From positions 62,001-126,000 of the forward strand of contig JAIRVH010000137.1 in NCBI GenBank assembly GCA_031253985.1: a DNA stretch of 64,000 nucleotides, in the 5' to 3' direction. How positions within the stretch are numbered: the stretch's first letter is position 1; each line of letters begins with the position of its first letter. This DNA comes from Sphingobacterium sp. (GTDB lineage: Bacteria > Bacteroidota > Bacteroidia > Sphingobacteriales > Sphingobacteriaceae). Of the stretch, positions 6,953-15,866 are shown piece after piece. The notes below the pieces were generated by a model that was not told the DNA's origin, ran no database searches, and worked only from the letters and a program-made list of their open reading frames with translations. The translations under genes and the position numbers were made by a program.

Positions 6953-9283
6953 ATGATAAAACGTATCATCTATTATTTTTGCAGTTTATTTGTCGCGACG
7001 GTAAATGTTTTTGGTCAACAGAAAACTGATCTGACAGCCTTTGTCAAGCCTAATATTGGATCAGTCCACAGCCGATATTTTTTTTACACGCCGGCAGCTG
7101 TTCCGTTCGGGATGGCCAAGCTTGCTCCGAGTACAAATGGAAGTTATGGCAATAAGTCGGGCTGGGAGGCCGTGGGGTATGATGATAGGCATACATCAAT
7201 AGAAGGTTTCGCTAATTTTCACGAGTTCCAGGTGGGAGGAGTGGTATTTGCACCGTCCGTTGGGAAATTGAAAACAGTGCCTGGCAATCTTGATAAACCC
7301 CAGAGTGGCTATCGTTCATCTTTCGATAAAAAAGATGAATTTGCGACGTCAGGCTATTATCGTGTGAAATTGAAAGATTATGGTATACTTGCGGAGCTAA
7401 CAGCCACTAAACGAGTCGGTTTCCATCGCTATACATTTCCAAAAACAGATGCTGCGAATCTTATTTTCGATATCGGACATGTGATGGGAGAAAGCGGACC
7501 AGTAGTAGATGCCGAAGTAAATTATAATAAACAGCAAATTTGGGGCTATGTTGTCACCAATCCCGTTTATGTCCAAAAATACCAACACGGCGCTGCGGTC
7601 AAAATGTTTTTTTTTGCAGAAATAAACAAAGTCCCAAAATCTTTTGGAACATTTAGAGATTCCACGATTTTTGATCAACAGAACACGATAGAAGGTAAAG
7701 GAGTAGGCCTATTTCTTAAATTTGATACGGAGGCGGGAGAATCTATAGAAATTAAAACCGGTCTGTCTTATACCTCAGTGGAAAATGCGCAACTGAATTT
7801 GCTGAAAGAAGCAAAAGAACTCTCCTTTGATGCTGCAAAGAACGAGGCGCTACAGACCTGGAATGAAGAATTGGGGCGGATTTTAGTGGAGGGTGGTAAA
7901 GAGGATGACCGTATAAAATTTTACACCGGCTTATATCATGCTTTACTTGGACGAGGCCTTGCCAGTGATGTAAACGGTGCTTATCCAAAAAATGATGGTT
8001 CAATAGGTCAGATTGCACGCGATAATGCGGGACTGCCTATTCATCATCATTATAATACAGATGCCATTTGGGGCGCATTTTGGAATTTGACACAATTGTG
8101 GTCCATCGCTTATCCGGACTATTATAACGACTGGATTCAGAGCCAATTGTTGGTCTATCGGGATGCGGGGTGGTTAGGAGATGGGATTGCCAATAGTAAA
8201 TATGTATCGGGGGTAGGAACCAATTTCACAGGTCTGGCCATTGCGGCAGCCTATAATGTCGGGATTCGCGATTATGACGTAAACCTTGCTTATGATGCAG
8301 TGCGTAAAAATGAATTGGAAGCGAAGGATCGCCTACCTGGAGCGGGAAAGTTAGATGTGGGAGTTTTCGTTCGCAAAGGCTATTCGCCCTATATAAAAGA
8401 TGATAATGGAAGCCCTGAGTTAATGACAAGTGGATCTCCTTTTGGGGCTTCACATACCTTGGAATATGCTTTTTCCGCTGGAGCAGCCGCACAATTTGCA
8501 AAATCATTGGGGCACCAAAAAGACTACGTTAAATTTCGGGAGTTAGCCAATGGATGGCGCCATCTGTACGATACCACGACGAAGTTTATGCGTCCAAAAG
8601 ATAGCACTGGAAGATTTATTTCAAACTTTAATCCTTATGAGCCATGGCGTGGATTTCAGGAGGGAAACGCATGGCAATATACGTTCTATGTCCCGCATGT
8701 TCCGCAAGAATTGGTTAAACTGGTTGGGAAGGACCTCTTCAATCAGCGGTTGGATAGTATTTTTACGGTGTCGCAGAAGAATGTGTTTGGAGGTGGTACA
8801 CAGATCGACGCTTTCGCAGGGATTGAGAGTCTTTATAATCATGGCAACCAACCGAACCTGCATATCTCTTGGCTGTTCTATTTTTCTGGCAGGCCTGATC
8901 TAAGTCAAAAATGGGTGCGTGCAATTTGCAATGAATTCTACGGGAACGATGCAACACATGGCTATGGCTATGGACAAGATGAAGATCAAGGTCAGCTTGG
9001 AGCTTGGTATGTACTTTCAAGTATTGGTCTATTTGATGTACGTAGTTTAACAACAGAACATCCCGCGCTTCAGATAGGCACACCACTTTTTGATCAGGTA
9101 ACGATAAAACTACCGAAAGCATTAAGAAAAAATAAGTTTGTCATTCGCGTTAAAAGGGAGAATGCCAATAGCTATTTGGTCGATCGCATTCAATTGAATA
9201 AGCATCTATTAAAAGATTGGCAGCTTCCTTTTGAACAACTCGTCAAAGGAGGAATACTGGATGTTAAACTGAAAAGTGATTAA
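6953..9283 (+). CDS. GH92 family alpha-mannosidase-like enzyme with Gln at the usual acid position
   Basis: 776 residues with a signal peptide ending near VFGQ. Family GH92 enzymes are calcium-dependent exo-alpha-mannosidases. The N-terminal beta-sandwich (~25-290, starting FVKPNIGS) and the (alpha/alpha)6 domain (~310-776) are both recognisable, with LYHALL, HHHYNTDAIWGAFWNLTQLW, and DEDQGQLGAWYVLSSIG. The base/water-binding Asp pair is present (D676 and D678). The usual HGNEPSHH motif reads HGNQPNLH: the catalytic acid Glu is Gln633. As I recall, the same Glu-to-Gln change occurs in the GH92 enzyme that removes mannose-1-phosphate caps from yeast mannoprotein glycans, where the leaving group needs no acid. 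The start at 6953 is chosen over an upstream TTG because it gives a clean signal peptide. Confidence 0.88.
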   Translation: MIKRIIYYFCSLFVATVNVFGQQKTDLTAFVKPNIGSVHSRYFFYTPAAVPFGMAKLAPSTNGSYGNKSGWEAVGYDDRHTSIEGFANFHEFQVGGVVFAPSVGKLKTVPGNLDKPQSGYRSSFDKKDEFATSGYYRVKLKDYGILAELTATKRVGFHRYTFPKTDAANLIFDIGHVMGESGPVVDAEVNYNKQQIWGYVVTNPVYVQKYQHGAAVKMFFFAEINKVPKSFGTFRDSTIFDQQNTIEGKGVGLFLKFDTEAGESIEIKTGLSYTSVENAQLNLLKEAKELSFDAAKNEALQTWNEELGRILVEGGKEDDRIKFYTGLYHALLGRGLASDVNGAYPKNDGSIGQIARDNAGLPIHHHYNTDAIWGAFWNLTQLWSIAYPDYYNDWIQSQLLVYRDAGWLGDGIANSKYVSGVGTNFTGLAIAAAYNVGIRDYDVNLAYDAVRKNELEAKDRLPGAGKLDVGVFVRKGYSPYIKDDNGSPELMTSGSPFGASHTLEYAFSAGAAAQFAKSLGHQKDYVKFRELANGWRHLYDTTTKFMRPKDSTGRFISNFNPYEPWRGFQEGNAWQYTFYVPHVPQELVKLVGKDLFNQRLDSIFTVSQKNVFGGGTQIDAFAGIESLYNHGNQPNLHISWLFYFSGRPDLSQKWVRAICNEFYGNDATHGYGYGQDEDQGQLGAWYVLSSIGLFDVRSLTTEHPALQIGTPLFDQVTIKLPKALRKNKFVIRVKRENANSYLVDRIQLNKHLLKDWQLPFEQLVKGGILDVKLKSD

Positions 9284-9293
9284 GTTAAAAAAG

Positions 9294-9320
9294 AAATAGC
9301 CCCTATGGGGCTATTTTCAA
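9294..9320. terminator. Bidirectional terminator between the GH92 and hom genes
   Basis: AAATAGCCCC and GGGGCTATTT form a perfect 10-bp stem around a TAT loop, with A-rich and T-rich flanks. It can end both the GH92 transcript and the convergent metY-metX-hom transcript. Confidence 0.8.
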
Positions 9321-9342
9321 GGTAGGTTGGTTTGTTGATTGC

Positions 9343-10524
9343 CTACGCGATTTCAGCAATAAAATTGCCCTCTTGATCCAAATCCGCCTTGTGGGCCGCG
9401 ATTTGTTGAAGATTAATATGTCCTATGACATATTTGAAATCTGGTGCGTAATATCGTTCTGTGATTTCACTGAAATTTAACTTCTCAATCAGTGTATCAT
9501 CTGTATATCTCAAATAGACCTTAATTAAATAATCTTGGCTATAATTTAACGTGCTGGATTCTAAATGTTTTTTATATTCATAACGGTATCCATAGCGAAG
9601 AGCGGCGATATCCGATAGTACAGCAGAACCTGTTGGGTGGCCACCTGCGCCTTTACCATAGAAAAATTGTTCGTCCGCAAAGGCCGCTTTCACCAATACG
9701 CCATTGTTCTCATTTTCTACATTATAGAGCATGCTGTCTTTGCCTACTAGGCGTGGTAATACGTAAAGTACAACTTTGTTGCCGTCGATCTCTTTTGCTG
9801 TTGGTATCAATTTGATCTTGAGGTTCTTTTCTTTAGCAAAACGAATATCCTGCTGTCCTAATTTGTTAATACCAATATTAAAGACATCGTCTGGTTTAAC
9901 ATAGATACCATAGGCATGTGAAGCAACAATACACACTTTAAATTTAGGGTCAAATCCACCCACGTCCAAGGTTGGGTCAGTTTCCGCAAAGCCTAGCTCC
10001 TGTGCTTTTTTCAATGCATCCGCATAGTGCTGATTTTCATTGAAAACTTTAGATAGGATATAGTTTGAAGATCCATTAAAAATTCCGCTAACAGAGTGGA
10101 GCAGCTCATTGTCATAATACTCTTCTAAATTCCGTATAATCGGAATACTTCCACAAACAGCACCTTCATACAATAGGCTTGTGCCATATTCATGTTGGAT
10201 ATCGACCAATTCCTCTAAATGACTAGCAATCATTTTTTTATTTGCAGACACCACATTTTTGCCCGATTTCAAAGCGCGTACCGTTAGTTTGTATGCTGCT
10301 TCAGCATCATCTATTAGTTCGACAACAGTGTTGATTTCTGGATCTCCTAAAATTGCCTCTGGATCTGTGGAAAATAGATCTGCTGACAGCGAGCGTTTTT
10401 TATCCCCATTTTTAATAACAAATTTCTTGATTTCCAGATTAAGATTTTTGGTTTTGATAATGTCGTAAAGACCTTGGCCTACAACCCCAAATCCAAACAT
10501 CCCTATTGTTAATTTATTACTCAT
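9343..10524 (-). CDS. hom: Homoserine dehydrogenase
   Basis: 393 residues; reduces aspartate semialdehyde to homoserine with NAD(P)H in the cytoplasm, feeding methionine and threonine synthesis. The Rossmann motif GFGVVGQG is at residues 11-18, followed by ANKKMIA, EGAVCGSIPII and the family signature around GFAETDPTLDVGGFDPKFKV with the catalytic lysine region. The last ~60 residues resemble a shortened ACT-like tail. It is not fused to aspartate kinase. It is third in the metY-metX-hom operon (37 nt after metX), so it should be under the SAM-I riboswitch, which commits this copy to methionine supply. Confidence 0.95.
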   Translation of the reverse strand: MSNKLTIGMFGFGVVGQGLYDIIKTKNLNLEIKKFVIKNGDKKRSLSADLFSTDPEAILGDPEINTVVELIDDAEAAYKLTVRALKSGKNVVSANKKMIASHLEELVDIQHEYGTSLLYEGAVCGSIPIIRNLEEYYDNELLHSVSGIFNGSSNYILSKVFNENQHYADALKKAQELGFAETDPTLDVGGFDPKFKVCIVASHAYGIYVKPDDVFNIGINKLGQQDIRFAKEKNLKIKLIPTAKEIDGNKVVLYVLPRLVGKDSMLYNVENENNGVLVKAAFADEQFFYGKGAGGHPTGSAVLSDIAALRYGYRYEYKKHLESSTLNYSQDYLIKVYLRYTDDTLIEKLNFSEITERYYAPDFKYVIGHINLQQIAAHKADLDQEGNFIAEIA

Positions 10525-10561
10525 ATCTCTTCTTAAATTCTCTTATATATTGTTTATTCTC

Positions 10562-11605
10562 TTACACTAATTCGCTGATGTACTCTTTTTGTTCTCTTAG
10601 AAAGCTGCTAATGGTTGCCGTCAGTTTTTTTGTTTCGATCAAAAAGCCATCGTGGCCATACGTAGATTCGATCTCCTGATAGTAGGCATTAGGGACATGT
10701 TGAGCGATGAACTGTTGCTCTTGTGGGGGAAACAGCAAATCTGTATTGATGCTTAGCACCAAAGTCGGACAATTGATGCTTGCTAAAGCAGATTCGATAG
10801 ACAGCCTTCCCCGACCTAGATTATGGCTATCCATTGCCTTGGTCAGGTAATAGTAGCTGTAGGCGTTATAGCGTTTTACCAATTTTTCACCCTGATAATT
10901 TTGATAGGATGCTGCTTTATAATGATCCAGCTTTTCGTTATCGTCTTCCTTTTGCGTGTTGGTATATGTGGTATAGTTGCGGTAGGATAACAATGCCAGA
11001 GAGCGGGCAACCTTTAATCCTTTAGCTCCTCCATCGGGATGATTGGCATAAAAAGTTCGATCAGTGGTGATGGCAAGGCGCTGGCTTTCATTGAACGCAA
11101 TACCCCAGGGTGAATGCACGGCATTTGTCCCGACGACGATGAGGTGGTTGATCACTATGTTGTGAGATACAGCCCATTCCAACGCCTGTTGACCGCCTAA
11201 GGATCCTCCGATAAGGATATCGATTTGTTTGATTGCCAAATGATCGGCAAGAAATTGATGCGCATTGACCAAATCCTTTACCGTAAATTCGGGAAAAGAT
11301 AGGTAGTAAGGCTGGCCCGTAGCTGGATTTAAAGACAATGGATTACTGCTATTATAGGCTGATCCAATGACATTGGCACAGATAATAAAATAATCGTTTG
11401 GATCAAATAAATCACCTGTTCCAAAAAGGCCTGACCACCAATCCAGTACATCTGCATTGGCCGTTAATGCATGGCAAACCCAGATCACATTGCTGTGATC
11501 TGCATTGAGCTTGCCAAAAGTTTCATAACTGATTTGTAAATCAGTAAGCTCTCTTCCATTTTCAAATACAAAAGGCTCAGGGTGCAGATAAATATGCTTA
11601 CTCAT
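10562..11605 (-). CDS. metX: Homoserine O-acetyltransferase family protein
   Basis: 347 residues of the MetX alpha/beta hydrolase fold. It transfers an acetyl (possibly succinyl) group from acyl-CoA to homoserine, the first committed step of methionine synthesis. Seen are WVCHALTANADVLDWW, the nucleophile elbow GGSLGGQQALEW, and the late catalytic Asp and His regions (INTDLLFPPQEQ and STYGHDGFLIE). It sits between metY (35 nt) and hom (37 nt) in one operon. Acyl donor specificity cannot be decided by eye. Confidence 0.94.
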   Translation of the reverse strand: MSKHIYLHPEPFVFENGRELTDLQISYETFGKLNADHSNVIWVCHALTANADVLDWWSGLFGTGDLFDPNDYFIICANVIGSAYNSSNPLSLNPATGQPYYLSFPEFTVKDLVNAHQFLADHLAIKQIDILIGGSLGGQQALEWAVSHNIVINHLIVVGTNAVHSPWGIAFNESQRLAITTDRTFYANHPDGGAKGLKVARSLALLSYRNYTTYTNTQKEDDNEKLDHYKAASYQNYQGEKLVKRYNAYSYYYLTKAMDSHNLGRGRLSIESALASINCPTLVLSINTDLLFPPQEQQFIAQHVPNAYYQEIESTYGHDGFLIETKKLTATISSFLREQKEYISELV

Positions 11606-11640
11606 TATACGTCTAAATTTTAAAGCCGACTAAAACCTGG

Positions 11641-12957
<1,317 letters not shown>

Positions 12958-13062
12958 TCAGTTTTTAAGGGTTCAAAAAAGAATTTGCTAAGTAAAAAGA
13001 GAAGCATACACACCTCCTCGAAAGGTCTGTCAAATCTTTATCCAAGAAAAAGGAAATGATTT

Positions 13063-13101
13063 TTAACAAGCATGGAAGTGCATATGCATACGCATTCGCA
13101 T
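13063..13101 (-). CDS. Possible 12-residue Met-rich leader peptide
   Basis: Between the riboswitch and metY, on the same strand, a tiny frame reads MRMRMHMHFHAC then TAA. Four of 12 codons are Met, alternating with Arg/His, and the last is Cys. It lies 111 nt before the metY start. By analogy with amino-acid leader peptides it could couple translation speed to methionine supply. No clear alternative terminator/antiterminator hairpin was found between it and metY, so a role is inference; the ATG-repeat could also be chance. Confidence 0.35.
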   Translation of the reverse strand: MRMRMHMHFHAC

Positions 13102-13198
13102 CGATACAGTGGTACGATGTGTTACACTTTTGTTGTTAAGATGGTTCATTTGTGATGAACCTGAATTTTTAATGGATTTCAGTAATGTAATAATCATT

Positions 13199-13325
13199 GT
13201 CTTATATCATTTATATGCTCCAAAACGATATTGTTTTGGACAGGAATTGGCACCTTTTCAAGCAAATTGAAGGTTGCCAGTGGGTCATTGAGCCAGTCTC
13301 TCGCCACTTCTTTATAAATCAAGAC
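13199..13325 (-). ncRNA. SAM-I (S-box) riboswitch
   Basis: On the minus strand the core reads AGAGACTGGCTCAATGA, then ACTGGCAACC, and later AAGGTGCCAATTCCTG, the classic S-box conserved blocks (GGGACtGGCCC-GAUGA, GGCAACC, GGUGCcAAuuCC). P1 is formed by GTCTTGATTTATA (13313-13325) and TATAAAT..AAGAC (13199-13215). The P4 hairpin is the CCAAAAC/GTTTTGG pair near 13218-13240. It binds S-adenosylmethionine and precedes metY-metX-hom. Because P1 is AT-rich and metY is about 250 nt away, whether it controls termination or translation is unclear. Confidence 0.92.
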
Positions 13326-13374
13326 CTACTGATTAAGGGAGGTATTGATTAGAAATCTTCTTTCGAAGACGACA

Positions 13375-13405
13375 CAAATATAAACTCTTTTTTTATTAAA
13401 GCAAA
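13375..13405 (-). promoter_or_regulatory. Strong promoter of the methionine operon
   Basis: On the minus strand TTTG (13402-13405), 19 nt, then TATATTTG (13375-13382): a perfect match to the Bacteroidota promoter consensus. A short hairpin, GTCTTC-GAAA-GAAGAT (13356-13371), falls at the expected 5' end of the transcript, ahead of the riboswitch. Confidence 0.75.
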
Positions 13406-13501
13406 AGAAATGCTGTTTTTTAGTTAAAAGAGTTTTGAACACTATGCTGATCGGTACAGCATATAACCCGTCTAAATTTGGTATAGGTAGTTTTTTTGAT
13501 T

Positions 13502-15532
13502 TTATGTTTTTTTCAAATGGATGCTTTCTGCTATCTGATTTAAGTCTGTTAAAAGCGGTCGAAGTGCATCAATTCGACTGTGAATTTCATGTGCAGGATC
13601 ATGATTTGTTTTTTTACTAAGCGATATCGAAAGGCCAACCAAATGCGAGTTAATGCGATAGGAGAGTGCTTGAAAATAATGAATATGAGACCAGTCTATC
13701 CACTTTTGCTCAGGTTCCTTTTTCATTTGATTGATAGCGTCTGAAAATAGCGCCATGGCAGTTTGCGCTTTTTTTCGAGCCAATCGTATATCGAAAGAGC
13801 TTTGTCGCTCGTCTAAAAGCCGATTATGAATGATTTGGAAATAGTGATGATTGTAAAGTGATACCTCTTTTGCCAACTGAACCATCCCCGTACTTTGGCG
13901 TACTGGAATCAAAAAATAACCGACGATAGCCAAGAGTGCACCAATAAGGGTGAAAAGTATTCTACTGCCCAAAATAAGATTAATATTACCTTCAAATAAG
14001 TTCAGTGCGATCACGATGCCCCAGGTAATAAATATAACGCTGACCATATAATTTGATCTGTTGAACAAAAAGAAACCGAAAAGGCCAATAGCCGCTATTA
14101 AAAGTAGGGCTGGAAGAAAATGAATAGAAATTAAGCACAATATACCGACAATTATCCCTGAGAATGTACCAACAATACGCTCGATATTCCGTGTTTTGGT
14201 CATAGAAAAGGCTGGTCTGGCAACAATGGCGATAGTGAGCAGGATCCAATAAGTATATTTAAAATCTAAAAACAAAACACCGATCAAAGCTCCGCTTCCA
14301 AACAAGAGCGCCATGCGCAATGCGAATCGAAAAAGAGGATTGTTAAGATGGAGTCTATTCTTAATATCCGTTAGATTCCGTAATGGGCGATTGATAAATT
14401 GTTGATATTCACTGGTGTCAATCTTATCTTGTATTTCTTGATTTTGATAAAAAGCGACCTGAATCCGGTGGAGGACTTCGATAATCGCTTCAATGTTGGT
14501 GATGATCGAGGATAATATATTTTTTGCAGTGCCAGTCTGTTGCTCTTGAATGCTTTTTAAGTCCATTAAGAGTGCGTTGATTTTAATGTTGTTATGATAT
14601 AATTGATGTGCATAACGAAACCGCTTAGTAGGTTGCGAAAAGCTGTCAATTTCTAAGGCTAATAATTTTATGCTGTGACGAATTAAATGAAGACTACCCG
14701 TGTCTGCTAGATTCTTGCGGATTGCATCATAATCGTGATCAAGCGCAATAATTAACTCATGCAGATCAATTAGCCCATAAACTTGACTGAGCCAATAGTT
14801 GCTTTTGTGCCATTGTTGGCTGATGATTTTCTTTTCTCTAAAAAGAAGGGATCTGATTTGTTCCTGCTGCTCACTGATTTGCCCATGAATTTTTCCCACG
14901 CGACTGTAGGTGATATCTAAAGGAATATCGGGATCGTAAGATTGGGATCGTATCAGTAGGAATTGAGATAATCCATGAAATCCATTAGCCATAGCGTGTT
15001 TTAATGAGCGATAGGGCCGTATATACGCTTGTAAGAGACTAAAAAAGTAGTAGATCATAGAACCTGCTGTAATCTGTAAGCTAACAGCGAATGGATGCTG
15101 TGGAGCCATGCCAATCACGAAACTCATCAAAATCAATGTCATATTTCCTATAGCGGCATAGCGAGGGCCAAAAATACCATACAACGTACAGACGAATCCA
15201 GCGACAGCAAGTAAGATGACCAGAGGCCAATGATATGGAAATACAAGAGCTGTAAAAAGTGATGCAATAAAAAAGGTAGGGATACAAACGAGAGCCGACG
15301 AAAGCTTATCTTTTCGGTTGCCAGGAGGATCTGTGAGTGTAGTTAACAACGATCCGACTCCAATACCGATAGCCGTACCTGCATGCGCACCTAAAAGATA
15401 GATGGCTAAGCTCGGCAAAATGCTAATGGAAACATTACGCAACGCGTCGCCACTATGTTCACCACTCATAAAACGGATTATCTTGATATAAATACGGTGG
15501 AATCTCTTCTTCAATGATAGCGTGCTCATCAA
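13502..15532 (-). CDS. FUSC/YccS-like inner membrane protein
   Basis: 676 residues. Two blocks of about five to six membrane helices (~30-175 and ~385-530) are separated by a soluble helical region, and a further soluble tail follows. This is the architecture of FUSC/YccS/AaeB-like proteins, which are tied to aromatic acid or lipid-related efflux; the actual substrate is unknown. The repeated-block layout shows as LRNVSISILPSLAIYLLG early and FALRMALLFGSGALIGVLF later, with the typical TYWILLTIAIVARP stretch. It is transcribed alone, divergent from the outer membrane receptor gene, with CAAAAATA (15554-15561; TATTTTTG on its own strand) as a possible -7 box. Confidence 0.82.
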   Translation of the reverse strand: MMSTLSLKKRFHRIYIKIIRFMSGEHSGDALRNVSISILPSLAIYLLGAHAGTAIGIGVGSLLTTLTDPPGNRKDKLSSALVCIPTFFIASLFTALVFPYHWPLVILLAVAGFVCTLYGIFGPRYAAIGNMTLILMSFVIGMAPQHPFAVSLQITAGSMIYYFFSLLQAYIRPYRSLKHAMANGFHGLSQFLLIRSQSYDPDIPLDITYSRVGKIHGQISEQQEQIRSLLFREKKIISQQWHKSNYWLSQVYGLIDLHELIIALDHDYDAIRKNLADTGSLHLIRHSIKLLALEIDSFSQPTKRFRYAHQLYHNNIKINALLMDLKSIQEQQTGTAKNILSSIITNIEAIIEVLHRIQVAFYQNQEIQDKIDTSEYQQFINRPLRNLTDIKNRLHLNNPLFRFALRMALLFGSGALIGVLFLDFKYTYWILLTIAIVARPAFSMTKTRNIERIVGTFSGIIVGILCLISIHFLPALLLIAAIGLFGFFLFNRSNYMVSVIFITWGIVIALNLFEGNINLILGSRILFTLIGALLAIVGYFLIPVRQSTGMVQLAKEVSLYNHHYFQIIHNRLLDERQSSFDIRLARKKAQTAMALFSDAINQMKKEPEQKWIDWSHIHYFQALSYRINSHLVGLSISLSKKTNHDPAHEIHSRIDALRPLLTDLNQIAESIHLKKT

Positions 15533-15866
15533 TCAGTTTACTAATTTGCAGTGCAAAAATACAAATATTATGCTTAATATTTTGTGTATACTTTTTATTT
15601 GTTTTGATTGTTGTTTTATTTTTAAACTTTTATTTTGATTCAATGCGTTTTTCCTATAATTCATTTTGAGCGGATTAATATTTACCAGAATGTTTAGGGC
15701 TTGAATGCGTTAAGAGTGATGTGGTTTACCGATTTTATCCCGTTGTCTACCGAGCAATTTGTGCCATCTGTCTATTTCTGCTGGTTATGGTGTAATGAAT
15801 ACACGAGGTTTGTTGTCATTATTATGAAAGTCGACTATCCAATTGATAGCGTAAAGAAATTACATT
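15533..15866. other. Intergenic region between divergent FUSC and receptor genes
   Basis: 334 nt, AT-rich, with a plausible -7 box for the FUSC gene at 15554-15561. A rightward open frame at 15701-15886 overlaps the receptor start and has no protein-like features. No RNA gene or repeat was recognised. Confidence 0.4.
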
